A stretch of DNA of 64,000 nucleotides from Microbacterium sp. SY138 (GTDB taxonomy: Bacteria > Actinomycetota > Actinomycetes > Actinomycetales > Microbacteriaceae), in the NCBI RefSeq assembly GCF_039729145.1, contig NZ_CP155793.1, positions 3,224,001-3,288,000 of the forward strand, written 5' to 3'. Made by a program: the position numbers and the translations under genes. The number at the start of each line of letters is the position of its first letter. Positions within the stretch are counted from its first letter, which is position 1. Under the pieces are notes generated by a model. It was not told where the DNA came from, did no database searches, and worked only from the letters and a program-made list of their open reading frames with translations. Shown here piece by piece: positions 15,955-24,507 of the stretch.

Positions 15955-16800
15955 TCAGTCGAAGCGCGATCGGGCCTGCTGCCGGCGGAACGCCGATGGC
16001 GCGGCCCCCGTGCGCCGCCGGAAGAGTCGGGAGAAATAGGCCGCGTCGTCGTAGCCGACCTGCGCGGCGATCTGGCCCACATCGAGCCTGGTCTCCGCCA
16101 GGAGCGACTGGGCCTGCGCGATGCGCACCTCGATGACCAGATCGTTCACTGTGAGCCCGGTCGCGGAACGCACGGCATCCCCCAGCTCGCGCGCGGTGAG
16201 CCCGACGGCGGCTGCCCGCTCGGCGACCGAGAGGGTCCGGGTCGCACCACGAGTGACGAGGTCGACGATGGTGGCACCGGCCGCCGCCCCTTCCGCCGGA
16301 TCCGCGGCATCGAGGATGGCGAGCAAGAGCCGTTGCGTCGCGACCGATGCGGCGATCTCCGCCCGCGCCCCCACCGCGGCGACAGCCACGCAGAGCTCAC
16401 GGAAGATCGCATCCGCGTCTTCGACCGGACGGAGGAGTTTCTGCACCGGCCGGTGGCGCCCTCCCAGTCCGGTCGTCTCGAATGCCGCGAAGGGCTCGCC
16501 CTCGAACAGCACCCAGTGCTCCGACCACCCCCGGGCGTCGGAGCCGTATCCGTGACGGACTCCGGGCGTGAGCCAGATCACCGCCGGGCCCGCCACCGGC
16601 ACCTGCAGGCCGCGCGGCTCGTACTCCTCGTAGCTGCCGCGCCCTTCGGAGATGTAGACGAGGCCGCGGGTCGGGAGTGCCCGCTGACGGAAAGGCGGCT
16701 GCAGGCCCGCCTGTTCCCCGGCTCCATGGCACGAGATCAGGAATCGTCGCATCGCATGGCGCGGTGAGGCGTAGTGGGACCAGGAGGCCGTCGGCGTCAT
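15955..16800 (-). CDS. AraC family transcriptional regulator (PhyH-associated)
   Basis: A 281-aa regulator with an N-terminal cupin-type sensing domain (GLVYISEGRGSYEEY, then VIWLTPGVRHGYG) and a C-terminal double helix-turn-helix (SVAERAAAVGLTARELGDAV and DVGQIAAQVGYDDAAYFSRLFRRRTG), the second matching the AraC consensus closely. The ATG at 16800 is preferred; a longer form would begin in a Gly/Arg stretch. TAGGCT lies seven bases upstream and no Shine-Dalgarno is seen. It precedes the PhyH oxygenase gene and probably activates it, with an inverted repeat between them as candidate site. Confidence 0.85.
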   Translation of the reverse strand: MTPTASWSHYASPRHAMRRFLISCHGAGEQAGLQPPFRQRALPTRGLVYISEGRGSYEEYEPRGLQVPVAGPAVIWLTPGVRHGYGSDARGWSEHWVLFEGEPFAAFETTGLGGRHRPVQKLLRPVEDADAIFRELCVAVAAVGARAEIAASVATQRLLLAILDAADPAEGAAAGATIVDLVTRGATRTLSVAERAAAVGLTARELGDAVRSATGLTVNDLVIEVRIAQAQSLLAETRLDVGQIAAQVGYDDAAYFSRLFRRRTGAAPSAFRRQQARSRFD

Positions 16801-16955
16801 CGACGTCAGCCTACTGCCGCGCCCGCCGTCCACCCCGCGCATCGCTCCGGCAGCTCCCGCGCGTGGCTCACGGAAGAGCCCACGTCAAGTCCCTGGCCGG
16901 ATCCCACCGTTCCGCGCAGGATACGGAGTGTCCGCATCGATTGGGAGCTCGACAC

Positions 16956-17999
16956 ATGACCTCATCCGCCCCGGCATCCGCACCAGCCCTGGCATTCTCC
17001 GACAGAGGGCCGGTGAGCCGCGCCGTGATCGCGCATCTCACCGGCGCGGAAGACGCCGGCGACCACACCACCATCGCCGAGGAGGTCGTCGCGGCGAGCG
17101 CCGACGTCGTCCGCGACGACGACGTCCAGCTCGCCCTGTTCGTGCTCTACGCCTCCGCCTACGGATCGCTCCCGCAGCTCGATCCCGATCGGGAGTGGGA
17201 TCCCGCGCTCCTCGCGACCCGGCGCCTGCTCGAAGCGGCCTTCGAGGGCGAGTTGCGCGGGAAGGTGCCGATGCCTGACCTCCCGGAGCCGACGGTCGAT
17301 GCCGTCGGTCGAGCGCTCTTCGCGCTCGCGGGCGCCGATTCCGGACCGAGTCTCTCGCGGTACTTCGCGAAGAAGGCCACCGAGGCGCAGGCGCAGGAGA
17401 TGCTCATCCAGCGTTCGGCCTACACACTGCGCGAGGCGGACCCGCACTCCTGGGCGATTCCTCGATTGGACGGACGCGCCAAGGCGGCGCTCGTCGAGAT
17501 CCAGTCCGACGAGTACGGCGGCGGACGCCCGCATCGCGTGCATGCCACCCTCTTCGCGCGAGCGATGCGTGCGGCCGGTCTCGATGACACCTACGGCGCA
17601 TACATCGACGATCTGCCCGCCGTCACGCTCGCGTCACTCAACATGATGTCGATGTTCGGACTCAATCGCCGCCTGGTCGGTTCGATCGTCGGACACCTGG
17701 CCGCCTACGAGATGACCTCGTCGATTCCCTGCCGCCTGTACGCCGACGGTCTGCGCCGGCTGGGGTTCGCCCCCGATGTCACCGAGTACTTCGACGAGCA
17801 CGTCGAGGCCGACGCGGTGCACGAGCAGATCGCCGCCCGAGACCTCGCCGGCAGCCTCGCCGAGGACCGCCCGGAGCTCCTGCCCGACATCATGTTCGGT
17901 GCCGCCGCCGGCCTCACGATGGACGGGTGGGGCGGGGCGCACATCCTGGAGTCCTGGTCCGCGGGTGCCTCATCCCTCCGCGAACGGACACCGTCGTGA
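16956..17999 (+). CDS. Haem-oxygenase-like iron-containing redox enzyme
   Basis: A 347-aa all-helical protein of the iron-containing redox family (haem-oxygenase-like diiron oxidase fold). Indicators are ALVEIQSDEYGGGRPHRVH around residue 180, with the conserved Glu, Asp-Glu and His ligands, and the later helices HLAAYEMTSS and YFDEHVEADAVHEQ, which supply further carboxylate and histidine ligands. Members include N-oxygenases and desaturases of specialised metabolism; the reaction here is unknown. GGGAG precedes the ATG. The gene overlaps the next one, a CDGSH iron-sulphur protein, by four bases, which suggests that the small protein donates electrons to or assembles with this oxidase. Confidence 0.8.
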   Translation: MTSSAPASAPALAFSDRGPVSRAVIAHLTGAEDAGDHTTIAEEVVAASADVVRDDDVQLALFVLYASAYGSLPQLDPDREWDPALLATRRLLEAAFEGELRGKVPMPDLPEPTVDAVGRALFALAGADSGPSLSRYFAKKATEAQAQEMLIQRSAYTLREADPHSWAIPRLDGRAKAALVEIQSDEYGGGRPHRVHATLFARAMRAAGLDDTYGAYIDDLPAVTLASLNMMSMFGLNRRLVGSIVGHLAAYEMTSSIPCRLYADGLRRLGFAPDVTEYFDEHVEADAVHEQIAARDLAGSLAEDRPELLPDIMFGAAAGLTMDGWGGAHILESWSAGASSLRERTPS

Positions 18000-18199
18000 G
18001 CGGCGAGGAGCGCGCGACGATCACGCCTTACCCCGACGGCCCGCTGCTCGTGCGGGGTGAGATCGATCTGCGCACGGCCGACGGCGAGCGGATCGCACCG
18101 CACCGCCGCACGGTCGCACTGTGCCGCTGCGGCCTCTCGGCGCTCAAGCCCTTCTGCGACGGCACCCACAAGGCGGCGGGCTTCCGCACCGACGACTGA
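17996..18199 (+). CDS. CDGSH iron-sulphur domain protein
   Basis: A 67-aa protein whose second half holds the complete CDGSH [2Fe-2S] motif: Cys43-x-Cys45, then PFC54DGTH58 (CRCGLSALKPFCDGTH). Known CDGSH proteins carry a labile 3Cys-1His cluster and act in redox or iron handling. It begins at a GTG within the stop region of the oxidase gene (GTGA overlap), so the two are translationally coupled. Its small size and position favour a role as a dedicated redox partner of the neighbouring haem-oxygenase-like enzyme. Confidence 0.9.
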   Translation: MSGEERATITPYPDGPLLVRGEIDLRTADGERIAPHRRTVALCRCGLSALKPFCDGTHKAAGFRTDD

Positions 18200-18224
18200 G
18201 GCTGCCTCCGCGGCTCGGCGCCAG

Positions 18225-18248
18225 CGCGTCATCGCGTCATCGCGTCAA
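18225..18248. repeat. Three 8-bp tandem repeats across the ctaB stop
   Basis: CGCGTCAT, CGCGTCAT, CGCGTCAA in direct tandem; the ctaB stop codon (minus strand) is inside the second unit. Confidence 0.8.
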
Positions 18249-19112
18249 GAGCGGATCGATGCCCACCGCCAGGAACAGCACCGCGAGATAGACGATCGAC
18301 GCGCGGAAGACGAGCATGGGGCGCAGCTCCGCACCGCGCCGGTCGCGCACGCGCATGCGGTACGCAGAGATGAGGAAACCCGCGCCCGCGGCGAGTGCCG
18401 TCACCACGTACAGTCCACTGACCTCGGCGACGAACGGGAGTGCCAGCGAGCACACGACCGTCGCCACGGCGAACCCGATCACCCTGACGGCGACATAGGC
18501 CGGGGGGCGCGTCGCACCGAGCATCGGCACGCCCGCACGCCGGTAGTCGTCCCGGTACCGGATCGAGAGCGGCCAGTAGTGCGCCGGAGTCCAGAAGAAG
18601 ACCACGAGGAACAGCACGACGGCCGGCCATTCGATGCCGCCTCGCACCGCGCTCCAGCCGACGAGCACGGGAACGCACCCCGCGACACCGCCCCAGACCA
18701 CGTTCTGCTCGGTGCGACGCTTCAGCAGTACCGTGTAGAACGCCACGTAGAGCACGAGTCCCGCTGTCGAGAGCGCAGCGGGCAACGGACCGACCAGAGT
18801 CAGCATCCACACGACGGAGCCTGCGGCGAGCACCCACGCGAAGGTCAGCCCAGCCCGCGGTGAGACGATGCCGGTGACCAGCGGGCGCTGAGCCGTCCGT
18901 TCCATCAGCGCGTCGCTCTCCCGCTCGATGTACATGTTGAACGCACCGGCGGACCCGGCACTCAGCGCCCCGCCGATGAGCACCGCCGCCATCAGACCCA
19001 GATCGGGCAGGCCATCGGCAGCGAACACCATGACCGGGATCGTGGTGACGAGGAGGAGCTCGAGGATGCGGGGCTTGGTGAGTTCGACGTACGCGCGCAG
19101 GGTCTGCAGCAC
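18237..19112 (-). CDS. ctaB: Protohaem IX farnesyltransferase
   Basis: Membrane prenyltransferase that makes haem O from haem B and farnesyl diphosphate for the terminal oxidase. The 291-aa protein has about eight hydrophobic helices and the two conserved polar loops: NMYIERESDALMERTAQRPL near residue 58, which holds the Mg/diphosphate-binding acidic residues, and YRDDYRRAGVPML near residue 188. TKPRILELLLVTT at the N-terminus is standard. It starts with GTG six bases after the yggS stop. Usually ctaB adjoins transketolase or ctaA; here it sits behind yggS, and those partners are not in view. Confidence 0.92.
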   Translation of the reverse strand: MLQTLRAYVELTKPRILELLLVTTIPVMVFAADGLPDLGLMAAVLIGGALSAGSAGAFNMYIERESDALMERTAQRPLVTGIVSPRAGLTFAWVLAAGSVVWMLTLVGPLPAALSTAGLVLYVAFYTVLLKRRTEQNVVWGGVAGCVPVLVGWSAVRGGIEWPAVVLFLVVFFWTPAHYWPLSIRYRDDYRRAGVPMLGATRPPAYVAVRVIGFAVATVVCSLALPFVAEVSGLYVVTALAAGAGFLISAYRMRVRDRRGAELRPMLVFRASIVYLAVLFLAVGIDPLLTR

Positions 19113-19118
19113 GCGCGT

Positions 19119-19889
19119 TCAGCCCTCGGGCCAGTAGTAGCTGTCCGGGAGCGCGCGGGCTCCGAAGATCGCCTGCCCCACGCGCACGCAGGTCGCCCCC
19201 TCTTCGACGGCGATCTCGTAGTCGCCCGACATGCCCATCGACAGCTCGCCCGCACCGATCAGGTCGGGGGCGTCTTCTCTGGCCTGATCTCGCAGCGTGC
19301 GCAGCAGGGAGAAGCACTCACGTACGCGGGTGTCGTCGGGGGTGAGGATGGCGAGCGTCATCAGGCCCCGCACCCGCAGCGTCCCGTAGGAGGGAAGCGC
19401 CTCCAGGAATGCCGGGAGCTCTTCGGGGGGCATCCCGAACTTCGAGTCCTCGGCCGAGGTGTTCACCTGCACGAAGACGTCGAGGCTGCGACCCGCGGCC
19501 TGGAGACGCCGATCGAGCGCCTCGGCGACGCGCAGCCGGTCGAGAGCCTGGAACTCCGCAGCGAATGCGGCGACGTCTCTCGCCTTGTTGGTCTGCAGGT
19601 GTCCGATGATCGACCACGACACATCGAGGTCGGCGGTCTCGCCGTTCTTGCGCACCGCCTCCTGCACCTTGTTCTCGCCCAGCAGGCGCATACCCGACTG
19701 GATCGCGACCCGGACGCGATCGGTCGGAACGGTCTTGCTCACCGGCAGCAGCGTCACCTCGTCCGGGTCACGGCCCGCTCGGTGCGCCGCCGCGGCGATG
19801 CGTGCTTCCACGCCCGCGAGGTTGCGCCGGAAGTCCTCGACGGTGAACGCCGTGGGATAGCGGTCATCGGAGCCGACCGGTGCTTCCAT
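19119..19889 (-). CDS. yggS: YggS/PLPBP family pyridoxal-phosphate homeostasis protein
   Basis: A 256-aa fold-III PLP-binding protein without known enzymatic activity that buffers free PLP. The cofactor lysine lies in LLPVSKTVP (about residue 52), and GENKVQE, IGHLQTNKA and LSMGMSGDYEIAVEEG are family signatures. Two starts are possible: the ATG used here, or one three codons upstream at 19898 that lies inside a palindromic operator. Neither has a ribosome-binding site. TATGTT at 19911-19916 on the minus strand is a likely -10. The operator shared with the MocR gene suggests PLP-linked regulation. In many Gram-positives yggS adjoins sepF; that is not the case here. Confidence 0.9.
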   Translation of the reverse strand: MEAPVGSDDRYPTAFTVEDFRRNLAGVEARIAAAAHRAGRDPDEVTLLPVSKTVPTDRVRVAIQSGMRLLGENKVQEAVRKNGETADLDVSWSIIGHLQTNKARDVAAFAAEFQALDRLRVAEALDRRLQAAGRSLDVFVQVNTSAEDSKFGMPPEELPAFLEALPSYGTLRVRGLMTLAILTPDDTRVRECFSLLRTLRDQAREDAPDLIGAGELSMGMSGDYEIAVEEGATCVRVGQAIFGARALPDSYYWPEG

Positions 19890-19890
19890 T

Positions 19891-19920
19891 TTTGACATAG
19901 GTCAAACTGTAACATAGTCT
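19891..19920. promoter_or_regulatory. MocR-type operator overlapping the gabT promoter
   Basis: The palindrome TTTGACATAGGTCAAA (19891-19906) overlaps a near-consensus promoter for the aminotransferase gene: TTGACA (19892-19897), 17 bases, TAGTCT (19915-19920). It also covers the first codons of the longer yggS reading frame. The same palindrome recurs at 22004 and upstream of the MocR gene at 29321. Confidence 0.7.
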
Positions 19921-19978
19921 TAGGCCGATTCGACCGGGCGAGGTCCTTCGCTCGGCACCGCTCACCCAAGGAGCCGCC

Positions 19979-21316
19979 ATGCCCTCGTCTCTCGTCCTCC
20001 CCGACGCGTCCGCCGCGCCTTCCCTCCTGACCGAGGTGCCCGGCCCGCGCAGCCGGTCGATCCACGAACGTCGCACGAGAACGGTCGCGCGCGGTGTCGG
20101 GAGCATTCTGCCGGTGTACATCGCGCACGCCGAGGGTCCCTGGGTGACCGATGTCGACGGCAACCGCTTCCTCGACCTGGGCAGTGGCATCGGCGTCACC
20201 ACCATCGGGCACGGCAATCCGGCCGCGATCGCCGCCGCCGCCGCACAGCTCGAGCAGGTGACGCACACCCTCTTCACGGTGACCCCCTATGAGGGCTACG
20301 TGCGACTGGCGGAGCGCCTCGCCGAGAAGACGCCGGGCGACCATGAGAAGCGCTCGGTGTTCGTGAACTCCGGCGCGGAGGCCGTCGAGAACGCGGTCAA
20401 GATCGCTCGTCGATACACCGGTCGCCGCGCGGTCGCCGCCCTCGACCACGCCTTCCACGGGCGCACCAACCTCACACTCGCGATGAACCACAAGGCCGCG
20501 TACGGCACCGGGTTCGGGCCCTTCGCCCCCGACATCCACCGCGTGCCCAACTCGTACCCCTACCGCGATGGACTCACCGGCGCGCAGGCGGCGCAGCGGA
20601 CGATCGCCCACCTCGAACAGCGCATCGGCACCGCCGACCTCGCCGCTCTGATCGCCGAACCCATCCAGGGCGAGGGCGGATTCGTGGTTCCTGCAGACGG
20701 ATATCTCCCCGCCTTGCAGGAATGGTGCACGCGCAACGGCGTGGTGTTCATCGCCGATGAGATCCAGACGGGGCTCGGCCGCACAGGCACCTGGTTCGCG
20801 AGCGAGCACTTCGGCGTGATCCCCGATCTCGTGCTCACGGCGAAGGGCATCGCGGCCGGACTCCCGCTCGCCGGCGTCACCGGTCGCGCCGAGATCATGG
20901 ATGCGCCCGACCCGGGTGGGCTCGGGGGCACCTTCGGCGGCAACCCGGTCTCCATCGCCGCCGCCCTCTCGGTCTTCGACGAGCTCGACCGCGGCGACTT
21001 CTTCGCGGAGGCTCTGCGCATCGGCGCACGCCTCCAGGACCATCTCGCCGCCCTGGCCTCCCGCCACCCGTTGATCGGAGACGTCCGCGGGATCGGCGCG
21101 ATGTACGCGTTCGAGCTGAGCGACCCCGACACGTCGCTGCCGGCAGCCGGGGCCGCGTCGGCGATCGCGGCCTACGCGGCCCAGCACGGCATCCTGCTGC
21201 TGACCGCGGGCAGCGACTCGAACGTCATCCGATTCCTGCCGACGCTCACGACCACCGACGATCAGATCGACATCGCCATGGACGTGATCGACCGCGCCCT
21301 GACGACGCTCGGCTGA
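19979..21316 (+). CDS. gabT: 4-Aminobutyrate aminotransferase-like class III aminotransferase
   Basis: A 445-aa PLP enzyme expected to transfer the amino group of 4-aminobutyrate (or a related omega-amine) to 2-oxoglutarate. Seen are the PLP-phosphate loop NSGAEAVENAVK (130-141), Asp260 in FIADEIQTGLGRTG and the Schiff-base Lys289 in LTAKGIAAGLPLAG, all in family spacing. AAGGAG precedes the ATG. The promoter carries a near-consensus -35 within a palindrome shared with the MocR gene; MocR proteins such as GabR control GABA aminotransferases, which supports this name. No succinate-semialdehyde dehydrogenase is adjacent; a GAPDH paralogue under a similar operator is the nearest aldehyde dehydrogenase. 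Confidence 0.88.
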   Translation: MPSSLVLPDASAAPSLLTEVPGPRSRSIHERRTRTVARGVGSILPVYIAHAEGPWVTDVDGNRFLDLGSGIGVTTIGHGNPAAIAAAAAQLEQVTHTLFTVTPYEGYVRLAERLAEKTPGDHEKRSVFVNSGAEAVENAVKIARRYTGRRAVAALDHAFHGRTNLTLAMNHKAAYGTGFGPFAPDIHRVPNSYPYRDGLTGAQAAQRTIAHLEQRIGTADLAALIAEPIQGEGGFVVPADGYLPALQEWCTRNGVVFIADEIQTGLGRTGTWFASEHFGVIPDLVLTAKGIAAGLPLAGVTGRAEIMDAPDPGGLGGTFGGNPVSIAAALSVFDELDRGDFFAEALRIGARLQDHLAALASRHPLIGDVRGIGAMYAFELSDPDTSLPAAGAASAIAAYAAQHGILLLTAGSDSNVIRFLPTLTTTDDQIDIAMDVIDRALTTLG

Positions 21317-21331
21317 CGCTCTACCGGCACG

Positions 21332-22012
21332 TCAGTCGACCCCGCCGGCGGTGTCGACCACGAGGACGCCGTCCCGCCACCGAACCGCGCGGAGGTCTGC
21401 GACCACCACGTCGGGATCGCCGTCGGCCGATCCTGCTCCGACGCCGACGACGAATCCGGCACCCGCCGCGCGAGCCGAGCGGATCCCCGGGACCGAGTCC
21501 TCGAACACGATGCAGTCCTCGGCAGCACGCGCCAGCCGGTAGGCGCCGAGGAGGTACGGGTCGGGTTCCGGCTTGCCGCGAGGCACGTCCTCCGCCGCAA
21601 CCAGGGTCGGAGGCCGTGGCACGTGGGAGCTCTGCAACCGGGCCAGCGCCACGGCGCGATTGCTGCTCGTCACGACCGCCCAGACATCACGCGGCAACGA
21701 CCCCACGAGGCGTGCGGCACCGGGGATCGCTCTCGTATGCACGGCCGCCTCGATCTCGAGGGCGACCAGTTCTGCAGTCGCGGCGGCCGCGGCATCGGGG
21801 CCCACCAGACCCGCGACGACTTCACTCGGCCTCATGCCATGCGGCGCATCCCGGAGGAAGTCGAACGACGGGGCGTGCCGACGCGCCCAGGCCTCCCAGG
21901 CGGGAGCCGCCGACGCGACCGAGTCCACCAGGACGCCATCGCAGTCGAACAGCACGCCGGCGCGTTCGAACTCCCAGGAATCTCCGCTTCGCACATGTGA
22001 TAATTTTGGCAT
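21332..22012 (-). CDS. HAD-superfamily hydrolase (phosphatase/phosphoglucomutase type)
   Basis: A 226-aa haloacid-dehalogenase-fold protein. The nucleophile motif [10 protein letters not shown] is near residue 22, motif II is VVTSSN, motif III is [12 protein letters not shown] and motif IV is [16 protein letters not shown]; a helical cap lies between motifs I and II. This places it with beta-phosphoglucomutase-like phosphatases whose substrates are usually sugar phosphates. The ATG at 22012 lies inside a palindromic operator, so the GTG at 21994 is a fair alternative; it would remove six residues and still keep motif I. It converges on gabT with a 15-base gap and is divergent from the GAPDH paralogue. 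Confidence 0.85.
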   Translation of the reverse strand: MPKLSHVRSGDSWEFERAGVLFDCDGVLVDSVASAAPAWEAWARRHAPSFDFLRDAPHGMRPSEVVAGLVGPDAAAAATAELVALEIEAAVHTRAIPGAARLVGSLPRDVWAVVTSSNRAVALARLQSSHVPRPPTLVAAEDVPRGKPEPDPYLLGAYRLARAAEDCIVFEDSVPGIRSARAAGAGFVVGVGAGSADGDPDVVVADLRAVRWRDGVLVVDTAGGVD

Positions 22013-22021
22013 AGGCCAAAA
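22004..22021. promoter_or_regulatory. MocR-type operator between the HAD and GAPDH genes
   Basis: TTTTGGCATAGGCCAAAA is an 18-bp palindrome with the same ATAG centre as the sites at 19891 and 29321; only the A/G and T/C pair flanking the centre differs. It covers the longer HAD start and lies about 40 bases upstream of the GAPDH gene. Confidence 0.65.
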
Positions 22022-22063
22022 CTATCATCGGCACGGGGGGACCGCGCCACGGAGGGGACCACC

Positions 22064-23074
22064 ATGCCAACGAGGATCGCCGTCAACGGGCTCGGCCGGA
22101 TCGGCCGCAACCAGCTCCGCCTGCTGCCCGCCCGCCGCTCGGAGCTCGAGCTCGTCGCGGTGAACGATCCGCGCGGGCCCCGTGCTCTCGCCGAGCTGCT
22201 GCAGCGAGACGGTCACAGCGGTCCGTCGACCCGCGGCGTGCGGTTCGACGACAAGCACCTCTTCCTCAACGGCCACGCGATCCGCATGTTCACGGAACGC
22301 GATCCGCTGCGGCTTCCGTGGGCGGCACTGGGGATCGACATCGTGATCGAGTCCACGGGGGCCGAGACCCGGTCCGACGACGCGAGGAAGCATCTGACCG
22401 CAGGGGCCAGGAAGGTGATCATGACCGCTCCCACCGCGGGCGACGACGGCACGTTCATGCGCGGGGTCAACGAGCACACCTACGACCCGACCCGGCACCA
22501 CGTCATCTCCAGCGCCTCCTGCACGACGAACTGCCTCGCCCCCGTGGCGAAGGTCTTCCATGAGGCTTTCGGCATCGACGCCGGCCTCATGACGACGATC
22601 CACGCCGACTCGACAGACCTTCTCCTGCAGGACATCCCGCACTCCGATCCACGATCCGCCGGAGGGAAGGGCACGAAGATCTCCGCCGGCGACACCGGGG
22701 CGGCGCTGGCCATCGGACGCGTGATCCCCGAACTCGAGGGCCGTCTCGACGGCTTCGCCCTGCGCGTCCCGGCGATCAGCGGTTCCATCACGCATCTCAC
22801 GGTCACCGCTTCCCGTCCGGTCACGGTCGACGAGGTCAGAGCCGCTTATGAGACCGCCGCCGACGGCCCGCTGAAGGGCATCCTGCGCTGCGCCGACGAC
22901 GAGATCGCCATCGCCGACACCGTCATCGATCCGCATTCGTCGATCCTCGATGCCGGGCTGATCCGGGTGATCGGGTCGCAGGTGAAGATCTCCGCCTGGT
23001 ACGACGACGAGTGGGGGTACTCGCACCGTCTCACCGAGCTCGCCGAATACGTCGCAGAAAGGCTGCCCGCATGA
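22064..23074 (+). CDS. Glyceraldehyde-3-phosphate dehydrogenase paralogue
   Basis: A 336-aa NAD-dependent dehydrogenase of the GAPDH family. Present are the Rossmann NGLGRIGRN, Asp35 (NAD preference) in VAVNDPRG, catalytic Cys153 in SSASCTTNCLAP and a histidine near residue 180. The phosphate and substrate loops diverge from classical GapA (TIHADSTDLLLQD, DTGAALAIGRVIPEL). Standard gapA usually sits with pgk and tpi; this copy instead overlaps a glutamine amidotransferase gene and carries a MocR-like operator. It may therefore act on another phosphorylated aldehyde, such as erythrose 4-phosphate or a semialdehyde. GGAGGGG precedes the ATG. Confidence 0.85.
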   Translation: MPTRIAVNGLGRIGRNQLRLLPARRSELELVAVNDPRGPRALAELLQRDGHSGPSTRGVRFDDKHLFLNGHAIRMFTERDPLRLPWAALGIDIVIESTGAETRSDDARKHLTAGARKVIMTAPTAGDDGTFMRGVNEHTYDPTRHHVISSASCTTNCLAPVAKVFHEAFGIDAGLMTTIHADSTDLLLQDIPHSDPRSAGGKGTKISAGDTGAALAIGRVIPELEGRLDGFALRVPAISGSITHLTVTASRPVTVDEVRAAYETAADGPLKGILRCADDEIAIADTVIDPHSSILDAGLIRVIGSQVKISAWYDDEWGYSHRLTELAEYVAERLPA

Positions 23075-23802
23075 CGAACGCCACCCCGTGGGAGCGCACC
23101 GCGCTCGCCTTCCGGCACGTGCACTTCGAAGACCTGGGAAACATCGAACCGCTCCTGCGCGAACGCGGGTATCGCGTGCAGTACGTCGACCTCGGGATCG
23201 AGGCCATCGACATCGAGCGGGTGGATGACGCCGATCTCCTGGTCGTCTTGGGGGGTCCGATCGGCGTGCACGACGCCGACGGCTATCCGATGCTGCATGC
23301 GTCGAAGGAGGCCGTCTCCCATCGACTCCGCTCCGGGCGGCCTCTGCTGGGGATCTGTCTCGGCGCGCAGCTGATCGCCGAGGCGCTGGGTGCCGAGGTG
23401 CGCCCGACAGGTGCGGTCGAGATCGGCTATGCACCGCTCGACCTCACCACGGAGGGCCTCGATTCGCCGTTGCGTCCGCTCGACGGCATGCCGGTGCTGC
23501 ACTGGCACGGCGACGCCTTCACGATTCCCCCGAACGCCCGCCATCTCGCCTCTACGCCCGAGTTCCCGAACCAGGCTTTCAGCACTGACGCCGTGCTCGC
23601 CCTGCAGTTCCACCTCGAGGCCGACCACCGCACGATCGGACGCTGGCTGATCGGCCACGCGCACGAGCTGCACCACAACGGCATCGATCCGCGCATCATC
23701 CGCGAGGATGCCAGAGCCTACGGACCGAAGCTCGAAAAGGCGGCTCGTTCCACCATCGCCGCCTGGTTGGATGCGGTGGAGAAGCCGACTTCCCCCGCCT
23801 GA
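23071..23802 (+). CDS. Class I glutamine amidotransferase-like protein
   Basis: A 243-aa protein with the complete Cys-His-Glu triad of class I amidotransferases: Cys96 in GICLGAQLIAEALG, and His181 and Glu183 in LQFHLEAD; VVLGGPIGVHD and HWHGDAF are further family marks. Stand-alone members act as gamma-glutamyl hydrolases or as ammonia donors; without a synthetase partner in view the reaction is open. Its ATG overlaps the GAPDH stop by four bases, so it belongs to the same operon and presumably the same pathway. A 19-bp terminator stem follows. Confidence 0.83.
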   Translation: MTNATPWERTALAFRHVHFEDLGNIEPLLRERGYRVQYVDLGIEAIDIERVDDADLLVVLGGPIGVHDADGYPMLHASKEAVSHRLRSGRPLLGICLGAQLIAEALGAEVRPTGAVEIGYAPLDLTTEGLDSPLRPLDGMPVLHWHGDAFTIPPNARHLASTPEFPNQAFSTDAVLALQFHLEADHRTIGRWLIGHAHELHHNGIDPRIIREDARAYGPKLEKAARSTIAAWLDAVEKPTSPA

Positions 23803-23849
23803 CGCCGCCGCCTACGAGGCGCGCAGCACACGCAGAAGCCGACCGTGCA

Positions 23850-23891
23850 CGCAGAAGGGGCCGGGTCCCCACGGACCCGGCCCCTTCTGCG
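23850..23891. terminator. Strong bidirectional terminator
   Basis: Perfect 19-bp stem (CGCAGAAGGGGCCGGGTCC and complement) with a four-base loop CCAC, between the convergent amidotransferase and AhpD-like genes. Confidence 0.88.
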
Positions 23892-23900
23892 TGGCGGCGT

Positions 23901-24446
23901 TCAGCTCGCGCGACGCAGCGCCACGCTCGGGAAGTCGATCGGGACATCCAGAGCGATGTTCACGTAGTTCGTGAACAGATTCAGCGCGACCTGTGCGATC
24001 GTCTCGACGATCTGCTCGTCGGTCCAGCCCTGCGCGCGCACGGCGTCGACGTCCGCCGAGGACACCTGGCCGCGTTCCTCGACGAGCTTCAGCGCGAAGG
24101 CGAGCAGTGCCGCCGTGCGCGGGTCGTCGGACTCGCCGCTCTGCGCGGCAGTGAGCGTCTCGCGGCTGAGACCGGCCTTCTTGCCGAGGGCGGTGTGCGC
24201 TGCGAGGCAGTACTGGCACGAGTTCCGGTCGGCGACGGCGACGGCGATCTGCTCGCCGAGCGCCGCACCGAGGGATCCTCCGCCGAAGGCACCGAATGCG
24301 CTCCACATGCTCGTGAGAGCAGCAGGAGAATTGGCGACGGCGCGGAACATGGCCGGCACGGCTCCGAAGGCGCCGGCGATCTGGTCGAGCTGCTCCTTGA
24401 CGTTTCCGGTGGCGTTGTCGCGGTCGATGAGAGGGACGTTGGGCAC
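23901..24446 (-). CDS. Carboxymuconolactone decarboxylase/AhpD-like peroxidase
   Basis: A 181-aa all-helical protein with the AhpD redox motif Cys77-x-x-Cys80 followed by His84 (CQYCLAAH), so it is probably an alkylhydroperoxidase or thiol-disulphide enzyme rather than a decarboxylase. FGAVPAMFRAVANSPAAL and ALNLFTNYVNIALDVPIDFP match the larger, carbon-catabolism-associated AhpD group. It is divergent from an AraC regulator with two palindromic sites between them and is likely its target. The trigger is unknown; peroxides or an organic compound are possible. Confidence 0.87.
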   Translation of the reverse strand: MPNVPLIDRDNATGNVKEQLDQIAGAFGAVPAMFRAVANSPAALTSMWSAFGAFGGGSLGAALGEQIAVAVADRNSCQYCLAAHTALGKKAGLSRETLTAAQSGESDDPRTAALLAFALKLVEERGQVSSADVDAVRAQGWTDEQIVETIAQVALNLFTNYVNIALDVPIDFPSVALRRAS

Positions 24447-24507
24447 GGGATGCTCCTTCGATGACGGGATGGGCCCGGATCCGGGCTCACTTCAGTCTTT
24501 CGAAAGA

